Both the position numbers and the translations under genes were made by a program. Source: Brasilonema sp. CT11 (GTDB taxonomy: Bacteria > Cyanobacteriota > Cyanobacteriia > Cyanobacteriales > Nostocaceae). Taken from it: a DNA stretch of 64,000 nucleotides. The first letter of the stretch is position 1. The number at the start of each line of letters is the position of its first letter. Of the stretch, positions 8,216 to 15,736 are shown piece by piece. Under the pieces are notes generated by a model that was given only the letters and a program-made list of their open reading frames with translations, did no database searches and was not told the origin of the DNA. The stretch is taken from positions 1-64,000 of the forward strand of contig NZ_JABXYX010000023.1 of the NCBI RefSeq assembly GCF_017982655.1, read 5' to 3'.

Positions 8216-8563
8216 ATGGGTTGGTTACAAAGACTTTTTGGCTTGGAAAAGCCTGCAGATGCTCAAGTAGATCCTGAGCCAGCAACATCAGATGACACAG
8301 GCGGTGAAGAAAGCATTGCTCCAGAGCGATTGGGGTTAAATGGAGAATATGACCAGAGTGGTCTGGCAAAGCGGGTTGCTCTAGCTTTTGATGAAGACGG
8401 CTCTTTTGATGATATTGACTCCTTGTACGTAGCACAAACCGGCGGTACAGTTGTTCTCAAAGGCTCAGTTCCCAGTCAAGATATTCTCGACCAATTGGTA
8501 CAAGTTGCTCAGGGTGTAACTGGTGCAACAGACGTACAAACGGATCAAGTTAGTGTTGGTTAA
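8216..8563 (+). CDS. BON domain protein
   Basis: A 115-residue protein with a short amphipathic N-terminus (MGWLQRLFGLEKP), an acidic linker, and a C-terminal BON domain (about 48-115) recognisable from KRVALAFDEDGSF, the strand GGTVVLKGSVPSQ, and VAQGVTGATDVQTDQV. BON domains bind lipid or carbohydrate surfaces and often occur in envelope or osmotic-stress proteins. ATG at 8216 has GGAG at 8203-8206 in good spacing, so the TTG-extended frame at 8201 is rejected. The 5' leader carries a terminator-like hairpin. No signal peptide is visible, so the protein is probably cytoplasmic or membrane-peripheral. Confidence 0.8.
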   Translation: MGWLQRLFGLEKPADAQVDPEPATSDDTGGEESIAPERLGLNGEYDQSGLAKRVALAFDEDGSFDDIDSLYVAQTGGTVVLKGSVPSQDILDQLVQVAQGVTGATDVQTDQVSVG

Positions 8564-8603
8564 ATAGGGTTTAACTTCTACATTTCGGCAAAAAAAACAA
8601 GCT

Positions 8604-8993
8604 ATGAAACATCCGTTGCAACATCGATGGATAATGTCCATCGCATTGTTGAGTATCTTAGTCCTTTCAGGTTGCGGGAATAAGGCTGAAGAGTCAAGTA
8701 ACACTTCTTCTCCATCTGGCGAATCTGGTGGATCTACATCTACAACAGCTCCGTCTGGTGGGGCTACTACCTCAACAGAGGGAACACTTTCAGCGGAAGC
8801 TAAAAAGTTAGGTGTAAACCCCGAAGGAGAAACCACGTGTCCCAGCAATGCTCCTGTTAAGGGCTTAGTGACCAAGAAGCGGGGCAACATATATCGTGCT
8901 CCCAACACACCTGATTATGCAAAGGTCAAGCCACAGATCTGCTTTGCGGATGTAGCTACTGCTGGAAAGGCTGGCTTTAGCGCTCCTAAGTAG
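8604..8993 (+). CDS. Lipoprotein with C-terminal sunset-type domain
   Basis: A 129-residue precursor. Residues 1-24 form a lipoprotein signal with lipobox LSGC (Cys24 is the predicted lipidated residue). Next comes a Ser/Thr/Gly-rich flexible linker (about 28-70). The C-terminal domain contains CPSNAPVKGLVTKKRGNIYR, then NTPDYAKVKPQICFADVATA and ends AGFSAPK, as in the small sunset domains of surface proteins and secreted nucleases. The two cysteines bracketing the domain could form a disulfide. It lies 40 bp after the BON gene and is followed by its own terminator, so both may share a transcript. Function is unknown. Confidence 0.75.
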   Translation: MKHPLQHRWIMSIALLSILVLSGCGNKAEESSNTSSPSGESGGSTSTTAPSGGATTSTEGTLSAEAKKLGVNPEGETTCPSNAPVKGLVTKKRGNIYRAPNTPDYAKVKPQICFADVATAGKAGFSAPK

Positions 8994-9012
8994 TATTGCT
9001 CAGTAAGAGCTC

Positions 9013-9039
9013 AAGCCCTTGCAGTGCAAGGGCTTTATT
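9013..9039 (+). terminator. Intrinsic terminator after the lipoprotein gene
   Basis: AAGCCCTTGC (9013-9022) pairs perfectly with GCAAGGGCTT (9026-9035) around a 3-nt loop, followed by TATT. It lies 20 bp after the lipoprotein stop codon. Confidence 0.8.
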
Positions 9040-9051
9040 GAAGAAGTGAAT

Positions 9052-9486
9052 ATGAAAATCGAAGTAGCGATCGCTATTCTTTACCAAGAAGACAAGTTTC
9101 TCATGCAGTTGCGGGATAATAACCCCAATATTCTCTATCCCGCTCACTGGGCGCTATTTGGTGGACACATTGAAGCGGGTGAAACCCCAGAAGTTGCAGT
9201 ACAACGGGAAATTTTAGAAGAAATTGGCTATACTTTACCATCAACGTTTTCTAAGTTTGGCTGTTATCCTGATGAAAAAGTCTTTCGTCATGTCTTCTGT
9301 GCACCACTCACAGTAGAATTAAATCAATTAGTTCTCAACGAAGGTTGGGATATGGGTTTAATGACACCAGAAGACATTCGTCTGGGTGCGAGTTATTCAT
9401 CTGTGTCAACAGACGTACGACCCCTTGGACCTGTGCATCAAAAAATTCTGTTAGATTTTATAGAAACAAATGCTTCATCTAATTAA
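9052..9486 (+). CDS. Nudix hydrolase
   Basis: A 144-residue protein with a complete Nudix box GX5EX7REXXEEXGX at about 38-60 (GGHIEAGETPEVAV then QREILEEIGY), the metal-binding catalytic helix-loop of enzymes that hydrolyse nucleoside diphosphates linked to another moiety. ATG at 9052 with GAAGAAG upstream gives the usual MKIEVAIAILYQEDK start; the longer frame from 9019 runs through the terminator hairpin and is rejected. It sits just before the AI-2E-type permease gene on the same strand with a 13-bp gap. The exact substrate cannot be read from the sequence. Confidence 0.85.
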   Translation: MKIEVAIAILYQEDKFLMQLRDNNPNILYPAHWALFGGHIEAGETPEVAVQREILEEIGYTLPSTFSKFGCYPDEKVFRHVFCAPLTVELNQLVLNEGWDMGLMTPEDIRLGASYSSVSTDVRPLGPVHQKILLDFIETNASSN

Positions 9487-9499
9487 TAATTAATGACGA

Positions 9500-10606
9500 A
9501 TGACTAACTACAAACTACCGCAATGGTTAAGTTTGAGCCTAGCGTTTCCCCTGATTGCACTCAACGGTTGGGTATTGCTTCTGGTTGTGCAGTATTTTCA
9601 ACCTTTGGTCAATATCTTTGTCGCCGCCAGTTTGCTAGCTTTTGTTCTGGACTATCCAATTCGGTTTCTCCAAAAACAAAGGGTTAAACGCAACTTAGCT
9701 GTGGGAGGCGTGTTGTTGTTAGCTGTAGTACTTGTCGTGGCTTTGACTTTCACCTTATTTCCCTTGATTCTGCAACAGCTTAATGAACTAGCTAATTTTT
9801 TACCAACTTGGATTGATTCTGGAGCGCAACAACTTCTAGCTTTCCAAAACTGGGCTGCAACCCAACAGCTTCCTGTTAATTTAAGTGGCATATTAACTCA
9901 ACTGTTAGACAGATTCTCCAATCAACTTCAGTCCTTTACAGGTCAAATTCTTGGTATTGCGGTGGATACCATTGGTAGTCTGCTCAACGTGCTACTGACG
10001 GTTGTGTTGACAATCTACTTAGTTTTAAATGGAGAACGTCTTTGGGATGGAATTTTTCAGTGGTTTCCGCCTCATACTGGTTCGCAAGTACGACAATTGT
10101 TGCGTGAAGACTTTCAAAATTACTTTATCGGTCAAGCAACAGTCGCTGCTTTGCTAGCTGTTATTCTGATACTTGTATTTATAGCGCTACGAATACCTTT
10201 GGCTTTATTGTTTGGTCTGGTCATTGGATTTTTTTCTTTATTTCCCTTTGGTACAGGCATAGGTATCGCTATAGTTAGTTTGTTGCTGGGATTGCAAAAC
10301 TTTTGGCTAGGGGTTGAAGTCTTAGCTGTTACAGTGATGATTGACCAAGTCAATAGTAATTTTGTTGCTCCGCGTCTTTTGGGGAATTTGACTGGTTTAA
10401 ATCCGGTGTGGGTGGTTATTTCTTTATTATTGGGAACAAAACTGGGAGGAGTGCTGGGTTTGTTGGTTGCTATACCCATCGCCAGTTTTATCAAAGACAC
10501 GGCAGACAACTGGCGTATTGGGGGATTTAGTGTACAGCCTACAGAGCATAACCCCAGTGATAGGATTGGTAATGAACAAACCTCAAACGTTGTCCTAGAG
10601 CGTTGA
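9500..10606 (+). CDS. AI-2E family transporter (PerM-like permease)
   Basis: A 368-residue integral membrane protein with about eight hydrophobic segments. It shows the family features: paired N-terminal TM helices (WVLLLVVQYFQPLVNIFVAA), a polar loop, and a C-terminal part with ALLFGLVIGFFSLFPFGTGIG, then LGNLTGLNPVWVVISLLLG and LGVLLGLLVAIPIASF-like sequence. The family includes AI-2 exporters, Na+/H+ antiporters and many members of unknown substrate, so quorum signalling should not be assumed. It is closely downstream of a Nudix gene. The last 30 residues are hydrophilic and poorly conserved. Confidence 0.88.
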   Translation: MTNYKLPQWLSLSLAFPLIALNGWVLLLVVQYFQPLVNIFVAASLLAFVLDYPIRFLQKQRVKRNLAVGGVLLLAVVLVVALTFTLFPLILQQLNELANFLPTWIDSGAQQLLAFQNWAATQQLPVNLSGILTQLLDRFSNQLQSFTGQILGIAVDTIGSLLNVLLTVVLTIYLVLNGERLWDGIFQWFPPHTGSQVRQLLREDFQNYFIGQATVAALLAVILILVFIALRIPLALLFGLVIGFFSLFPFGTGIGIAIVSLLLGLQNFWLGVEVLAVTVMIDQVNSNFVAPRLLGNLTGLNPVWVVISLLLGTKLGGVLGLLVAIPIASFIKDTADNWRIGGFSVQPTEHNPSDRIGNEQTSNVVLER

Positions 10607-10669
10607 TCTTCAAAACAATTATTGCCCCGTATACTTGTTGTCCCCGTTGTCGCACTTGACTGAGCGATT

Positions 10670-10807
10670 GCAGATGAACTCATAGATTTTGCTGGCTCTA
10701 CTCAGTGGCGCGAACCTTTACTCGATTATGCTCGCGCTTATTCTGCTCAGGTACAGAAAGATTATAATGCTTTTTGTGCCGCTTTTGATACTGGTTCTAG
10801 CGCTTAA
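10670..10807 (+). pseudogene. C-terminal fragment of a DUF2252-like protein
   Basis: A 45-codon frame reads ADELIDFAGSTQWREPLLDY and then ARAYSAQVQKDYNAF, ending at TAA 10805-10807. This resembles the end of DUF2252 (kinase-fold-like) proteins, which finish with a LxDFAxxYAxQxxxDYxAL pattern. A TGA at 10661 closes the frame upstream and there is no start codon or ribosome binding site, so only a remnant is left. It overlaps the end of the convergent LCP gene by about 11 bp. The assignment rests on a short motif and is tentative. Confidence 0.5.
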
Positions 10808-12113
10808 GTTTCTCAACTAAATCTGCTCCAACCACAACAGTCACGTCAGAGAGAATATCTCCCACAGAAGCAACCATCACCTGACCTGTACCAAGAGTAC
10901 TGCTAACTGCGTTTGCAGCTTCGGGATTACCGTGTTGGGCAATAATTTGAGTTCGGCCAGCCGAGTCTACACCTGTATCAATCTCATGATGAGTAACGTA
11001 AACGTTTCTGAAACCATGTTTTTTGAGAACAGAAACTACAGTTTTTTCAACTTCTGGTTGTCCTGTTGCATTTTCTACAGCAATTCTCAATGTTTGCGGC
11101 TGAACTGAATTGACTTGAGTGTCTAGAGTATTGGCAGTTTGGACATCAAAATAACGTGATAGAATACCAGCAGTGGCACTAGAGTCGGAAATCCAGTAGC
11201 TACGTTTGTATTCTTTGTTGCTACTAAACCGCCCAGGAAGCATCATTAAGTGCATCTGGTGGCGATTGTTTGTTGCTACCGTTTGAGCGATCGCCAGTAT
11301 CTCCTCCACTGACAAATCAGTCTCCACATTCTCTTTCACAACCTGCATAATTTGAGGCACCTTTGCAATAGTTGCAGGCTGAAGCGCTGTATGTAAAATT
11401 TCTCTGAGCACTTCTTGCTGACGCTGCACGCGACCAATGTCGCCTAAAGCATCATGGCGGAAGCGGACGTACTCCTGCAAGTGTTGCCCATTCAGCTTCT
11501 GCCTTCCAGGGGAAAAGTGGATGTTTAGGTGTTGCGTGTGATCTATGTAATCCATTTTTTTGGGAACATTCATTTCGACTCCCCCCAGTGCATCGACCAA
11601 ATGAATAAACCCTTCGGTATCAACTCGGACATAGCGGTCAATAGTAACACCGTTCAACAACTGACTTACAGTTTCTGCCGCCAGTTTTGGCCCACCGCGC
11701 ACGTTTGCAGCATTGATTTTATCGATACCGACATCTGGTAAGTGCACCAGCGTATCCCGTGGAATTGATAGAATATTGATTTGATGCTTATCTGGCAGTA
11801 GTCGCGCCAGTAACATTGTGTCACTGTTACCAGCTAGTGCTTCAATGGGAGTAAACTTTCCTTGGTGCGGATGTCCTGAGTTATCGATACCGAGAATTAG
11901 AATGTTAACGGGATGGTCGAGGGTTGCAGGGATAAAACCTGTCAGGCTTGCAGGACTGTGAGGTAAATGAGAGGCGGCATAATTTTTTAAAGGAGTTAAA
12001 TTCAACAGAAGGGAAAAAATTGCTCCTGAAGCTATAGATACCAGTGTGATCATTCCCAAATAAAATGGCAATCGCTCCATATTCCATTTCCGAGGGTTGT
12101 CTTTTTGTGTCAC
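10797..12113 (-). CDS. LytR-CpsA-Psr (LCP) family protein
   Basis: A 438-residue membrane-anchored protein: one TM helix (about 16-38), then an LCP domain with NILILGIDNSG, GNSDTMLLARLLP, INILSIPRDTLVHL, RYVRVDTEGFIHLVDALGG and YVRFRHDALGDIGRVQRQQEVL. The conserved Arg/Asp residues of the polyprenyl-pyrophosphate site are present. A C-terminal LytR_C-type domain follows (about 335-438, RIAVENATGQPEVEK). LCP enzymes transfer glycopolymers from lipid carriers to the cell wall outside the membrane. GTG at 12113 with AGGTGAG upstream is a plausible start. The nearby uppP gene recycles the same type of lipid carrier. Confidence 0.9.
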   Translation of the reverse strand: MTQKDNPRKWNMERLPFYLGMITLVSIASGAIFSLLLNLTPLKNYAASHLPHSPASLTGFIPATLDHPVNILILGIDNSGHPHQGKFTPIEALAGNSDTMLLARLLPDKHQINILSIPRDTLVHLPDVGIDKINAANVRGGPKLAAETVSQLLNGVTIDRYVRVDTEGFIHLVDALGGVEMNVPKKMDYIDHTQHLNIHFSPGRQKLNGQHLQEYVRFRHDALGDIGRVQRQQEVLREILHTALQPATIAKVPQIMQVVKENVETDLSVEEILAIAQTVATNNRHQMHLMMLPGRFSSNKEYKRSYWISDSSATAGILSRYFDVQTANTLDTQVNSVQPQTLRIAVENATGQPEVEKTVVSVLKKHGFRNVYVTHHEIDTGVDSAGRTQIIAQHGNPEAANAVSSTLGTGQVMVASVGDILSDVTVVVGADLVEKLKR

Positions 12114-12738
12114 TTCTCACCTGCAAGCTATCTAGAAGTTTAATGTAATATTTTTAACAAAATAACATAGGCGTCAGTCCCCAGGAGGAGCCAGCACTTG
12201 ATCAGGAAAACCCTACCGTAAATGTCTAGTGAGACCAGCGCTGCAGGAGGGTTTCCAACGCCAGATACCAAGTGAGGGAAACCCTCCTTCAGTACTGGCT
12301 CCTCCGTAGGCGACTGGCGTTAGCGCAGCGGAACCGAAGGTTCTCCCCGATAGCCGTAAGGCGTGGCGTTCGCCCTTCGGGCGTTCAGAATGAACATAGT
12401 AGCGATTCTCGGTCTCGTCTTGGGTTTAAATCTCCAGTTTCAATGGGGGGTGCCTACAATTGGTTGAAATCCAAATCCCGCTAGCGTAAGTGATTCTGAC
12501 GGATGATTCTGACTCCTGGATTCTTTCTTTTAACTTTTTATCAATCAGATCACAACAGTATCAGCTTTATTTATGTCAACTTAGGTAAATTATGTCATTC
12601 TCATGGGATCAACCTCGTAAAAAGTGCTAGTTTGCCACACGTCATACTGTCGCCATTCATTAGTCACAGCAACAACACAAGCACAGGTTAATTTGTCTGT
12701 AATTTATTTGCAAACAAATTCATTAAACCAGTTAAATT
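12114..12738. other. Repeat-bearing intergenic region before uppP
   Basis: This 625-bp gap has no supported gene. Its first half holds the nested palindrome at 12184-12305 and a GC-rich repeat run to about 12390 (GCGTGGCGTTCGCCC and similar). Its second half is AT-rich and should contain the uppP promoter, but no clear -35/-10 pair stands out. Confidence 0.5.
12184..12305. repeat. Nested inverted-repeat element
   Basis: An outer pair GGAGGAGCCAG (12184-12194) and CTGGCTCCTCC (12295-12305) encloses an inner 12-bp pair AGGAGGGTTTCC (12245-12256) and GGAAACCCTCCT (12277-12288). Both are perfect. A related AGGAGGGTCTCCC string occurs in the element inserted in rppB near 23993, so this is probably one dispersed family. 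Confidence 0.75.
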
Positions 12739-13638
12739 ATGCTTTCTCTTATAGTGGCGACTACAGGCTGTGCCAGCGGTAGCGAGGTTAATCTGGACTT
12801 TACTAGCTTAGGCTGGATTGATGTGATTATTTTGGGCATTGTCCAAGGAATAACAGAACTCTTACCGATAAGTAGTACTGCTCATATGCGGATAGTACCT
12901 ACTTTATTAGGACTGCAAGATCCTGGCTCTGCTTTTTCAGCAGCAATGCAATTAGCCAGTTTAACAGCTGTTTTGAGTTATTTCTGGAAAGACTTAAAAA
13001 AATTGACGGGAGAAACGGTAAGAGCAATAACTGGGCAAGACTATCAATCGAGTTCTTTTCGGCTCATGGTAGGCTTGTTGCTAGGAACTTTACCCATTAG
13101 TGTTGCAGGTTTACTACTTAAACCAATTCTCAACGCCTGTGACTCCCCAATGCGAGGTTTAGTTGTCATTGGTGCAGCATCTATTGTGATGTCTTTGCTG
13201 TTGGCGATCGCAGAAAAACGAGGAGAACGCGATCGCACTTTTGAAAAAATTACCCTCTGGGATGGAATTTGGGTAGGGATTGCTCAAGCCTTTGCCCTGA
13301 TACCAGGCGTTTCTCGTTCTGGTTCCACTCTCACAGCTGCACTATTTTTAGGGATGGAACGCGAGACAGCCGCAAAATTTTCTTTTTTGTTAGGCTTACC
13401 AGCAGTGGTTTTGGCTGGGGCTTTGGAATTGCATACTCTTTTCAAAGCAGGATTGAGTGGGGCTGGTTGGTTGACACTTCTTATCGGCTTAATCTCTGCC
13501 AGTATTTCTGCTTTTGTAGCAATATGGGGACTTCTACGCTACTTGGAAAAACACAGCACTTTGATTTTTATCTTTTATCGCTTTGGGATGGGGATATTTT
13601 TGATCGTGGCTGTGATTTCAGGTTGGTTGCCCAATTGA
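12739..13638 (+). CDS. uppP: Undecaprenyl-diphosphate phosphatase
   Basis: A 299-residue polytopic membrane protein of the UppP/BacA family, which dephosphorylates undecaprenyl pyrophosphate to recycle the lipid carrier for peptidoglycan and other envelope polymers. The two catalytic motifs are visible: GIVQGITELLPISSTAHM (about 38-55, with the essential Glu and Ser/His) and PGVSRSGSTLTAALFLGM (about 189-206). About seven to eight TM helices follow. The N-terminal 25 residues contain a lipobox-like TGCA string, possibly an extra signal-like segment. It is well suited to work with the LCP protein encoded nearby. Confidence 0.92.
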   Translation: MLSLIVATTGCASGSEVNLDFTSLGWIDVIILGIVQGITELLPISSTAHMRIVPTLLGLQDPGSAFSAAMQLASLTAVLSYFWKDLKKLTGETVRAITGQDYQSSSFRLMVGLLLGTLPISVAGLLLKPILNACDSPMRGLVVIGAASIVMSLLLAIAEKRGERDRTFEKITLWDGIWVGIAQAFALIPGVSRSGSTLTAALFLGMERETAAKFSFLLGLPAVVLAGALELHTLFKAGLSGAGWLTLLIGLISASISAFVAIWGLLRYLEKHSTLIFIFYRFGMGIFLIVAVISGWLPN

Positions 13639-13826
13639 TGAGTCATTTCATGTCCGGTAAACTAACGCATTTCGGCGGAATTCCCCATCCGCCGTGCGGT
13701 GGGGATGGTACGCCCTTGAAATTGCGACGTACATCCTTTTTGGATGTCCGAGTAATTTCCATCTCTACAAGTTTTATCACTAACTATATATTGTGATAGA
13801 ATACAATAGCCAAGGAGGTGATTAAA
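13639..13826. other. Left flank of the tnpB element
   Basis: Between uppP and tnpB lies a hairpin-rich stretch: CCCCATCCGCCGTGCGGTGGGG around 13683-13704 folds imperfectly, and ACATCC/GGATGT (13731-13747) closes on a T5 loop. TATCAC/GTGATA flanks the AT-rich TAACTATATATT segment (13777-13800), which is probably the tnpB promoter area. Exact transposon ends cannot be set by eye. Confidence 0.45.
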
Positions 13827-15071
13827 GTGTTGTACAAAGCGATCCAAGTCCGTCTATATCCCGACAAACAGCAGCAAATACTGTTAGCTCAAACGTTTGG
13901 GTGTGCACGTTTCTGGTGGAATTATGCTCTAAACAAATCAATTGAGGCATATAAAGAAACTGGGAAGGGATTGGGGCGTTCAGCACTTAATGCACTTTTA
14001 CCAGCACTCAAAAAAGCAGAAGAAACTTCTTGGTTGAAAGAGTGTTATAGCCAGGTTTTGCAGGCTACAACACTGAATCTAACTACTGCTTACAAAAACT
14101 TTTTTGATAAACGCGCTGGTTTTCCTAAGTTCAAGTCGAAGCACGGTAAGCAGTCTGTCCAATATCCGCAATACGTAAAAGTGGTTAATGGAAATATAAA
14201 ACTTCCGGGTAGTGTAGGAGAAGTGAAAGCTAAAATACACCGTCCGATTGAAGGAACCATAAAGACTGTTACCGTCAGCAAAACACCAAGCGGAAAATAC
14301 CTTGCGTCTATCTTGACTGTTAGCGAAGCGGGCGGGCAACGCCCGACGGTAGAAGGAAATAATCCTACTACTTGCGAAGGTAAGATTTATGGTATTGATT
14401 TGGGCTTAAAACATTTCGCCGTCGTTACTGATGGTGAGAAAGTTTCAAAGTACGATAATCTTAAACATCTTGCTAAACACGAAAAAAACCTGAAGCGTAA
14501 ACAACAGAAGTTAGCGCGTAAACAAAAAGGTAGTCTATCACGGGTTAAGTATAAAAAAGTTGTTGCCAAAGTATACGAACGAGTTAGCAATTCGCGGCAA
14601 GATTTCTTACACAAACTTAGTTATAAGTTAGTCAGCGATAGCCAAGCTGTCATAGTAGAAAGTCTTCATCTCAAAGGCATGGTTCGTAATCATAAATTGG
14701 CAAAAGCAATATCTGATGTTGGCTGGGGAACCTTCACTAACTTTTTAGCCTATAAGTTAGAACGCAAGGGCGCGAAGTTAATTGAAATAGATAGATGGTT
14801 TCCTAGCTCCAAACTTTGCTCTAATTGTTTCTATCAAGTTGGTGAGATGCCGTTAGACGTGAGGGATTGGACTTGCCCTCATTGTCGTACTCATCATGAT
14901 CGTGATGGCAATGCAGCCATAAATATTAGAGCAGAAGGTATCAGAATGCTAAAGGCGGAAGGTTCAGCCGTCTCTGCTGTAGGAGGGGAAGTAAGACCAA
15001 AATTTGGACGAAAGTCTAATCTAAGGCATTCCCCCGCGAGTACAGAAGCCCCGAGCGTAGTCGAGGGGTAG
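13827..15071 (+). CDS. tnpB: RNA-guided nuclease TnpB (IS200/IS605 superfamily, IS1341-like)
   Basis: A 414-residue TnpB. The start is GTG at 13827 because AAGGAGG (13812-13818) lies 8 nt upstream; the longer frame begins inside that Shine-Dalgarno. The RuvC-like triad looks intact: Asp191 (GIDLGLKHF), Glu278 (VIVESLHLKGM) and Asp360 (DRDGNAAINI). The zinc finger cysteines are C331/C334 and C350/C353. TnpB cuts DNA guided by an omega-RNA made from the 3' end of its own gene. No tnpA (Y1 transposase) is next to it. The C-terminal tail after residue 370 includes repeat-like sequence shared with the element's right end. Confidence 0.93.
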   Translation: MLYKAIQVRLYPDKQQQILLAQTFGCARFWWNYALNKSIEAYKETGKGLGRSALNALLPALKKAEETSWLKECYSQVLQATTLNLTTAYKNFFDKRAGFPKFKSKHGKQSVQYPQYVKVVNGNIKLPGSVGEVKAKIHRPIEGTIKTVTVSKTPSGKYLASILTVSEAGGQRPTVEGNNPTTCEGKIYGIDLGLKHFAVVTDGEKVSKYDNLKHLAKHEKNLKRKQQKLARKQKGSLSRVKYKKVVAKVYERVSNSRQDFLHKLSYKLVSDSQAVIVESLHLKGMVRNHKLAKAISDVGWGTFTNFLAYKLERKGAKLIEIDRWFPSSKLCSNCFYQVGEMPLDVRDWTCPHCRTHHDRDGNAAINIRAEGIRMLKAEGSAVSAVGGEVRPKFGRKSNLRHSPASTEAPSVVEG

Positions 15072-15075
15072 TTCA
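14940..15075 (+). ncRNA. Candidate omega-RNA overlapping the tnpB 3' end
   Basis: In TnpB elements the guide scaffold is transcribed from the 3' end of tnpB and the right end. This segment is rich in short stems (for example CCCCG...GGGG around 15050-15070, GCGTAGTCGAGGGG) and ends just past the stop codon. The call is by position and family knowledge; the boundaries are not established. Confidence 0.3.
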
Positions 15076-15079
15076 CTTA

Positions 15080-15487
15080 TCACTCTTCATCTATGTAAAA
15101 TTCCCCATATTGTTTGTCTCCTAGAGGAATACTCTGATAACGAACTTTACCTTTAATCACCACTTGTGCTCCCTGGCCTAAACCAGTTTGATTGGTAACA
15201 ACCCAAATTTTTCCTGTCGAATCATTAATTTGATATGCGTATCGATTGAGAAGGGGGACTCTCTTTTCCACCTTACCTTGCACGTAAAGTGTTTTACCAT
15301 CTTCTTGTTGTGCTTTCAAATCTTGAATCTGGGTGATGTTGGCTCCTATGGCATTTATGCCCAAGTACCCTAAACTACCACAACTGAGCAGTCCTACTAA
15401 AAGCAAAAAGGTTAGTCCCAAGCGTGTGAGTACGACAAAGCCGTGGCTATCTAATACTGAGAAGTTTAAATTTTTCACTTTCTGCAT
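15080..15487 (-). CDS. Membrane-anchored OB-fold-like protein
   Basis: A 135-residue protein with one TM helix (about 18-42, VVLTRLGLTFLLLVGLLSCG) and an extracytoplasmic domain of about 85 residues. The domain pattern TLYVQGKVEKRVPLLNRYAYQI, then TGKIWVVTN, GAQVVIKGKV and EFYIDEE is that of a single-stranded five-strand barrel (OB/BOF type). A lipobox-like LLSC occurs at 34-37, so lipidation is an alternative to a TM anchor. It ends 9 bp from the tnpB stop, convergent with it. The ligand is unknown; conserved small cyanobacterial proteins of this kind have no assigned role that I know. Confidence 0.65.
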   Translation of the reverse strand: MQKVKNLNFSVLDSHGFVVLTRLGLTFLLLVGLLSCGSLGYLGINAIGANITQIQDLKAQQEDGKTLYVQGKVEKRVPLLNRYAYQINDSTGKIWVVTNQTGLGQGAQVVIKGKVRYQSIPLGDKQYGEFYIDEE

Positions 15488-15736
15488 AATCTATATCATC
15501 TATTGAGCCAATTTTGGCATCAGTGCTTGACTTGTGACAATTTTCATTTAGATAGTAACTATCAATACTTTGTCTTTTGGTATCAAAAACACTTAACAAA
15601 TAACTCAAAAGCGGAGCCAAAAACTGTCAAGCTCCGGTCACGCCAACGCAGTATTTAAAATAAATTCTGTGTACGATTAAGTTTAAGATTGTAAGCTCGC
15701 CATTTTTAACAGAAGAACTCAGGGGTTAAGCAAAAA

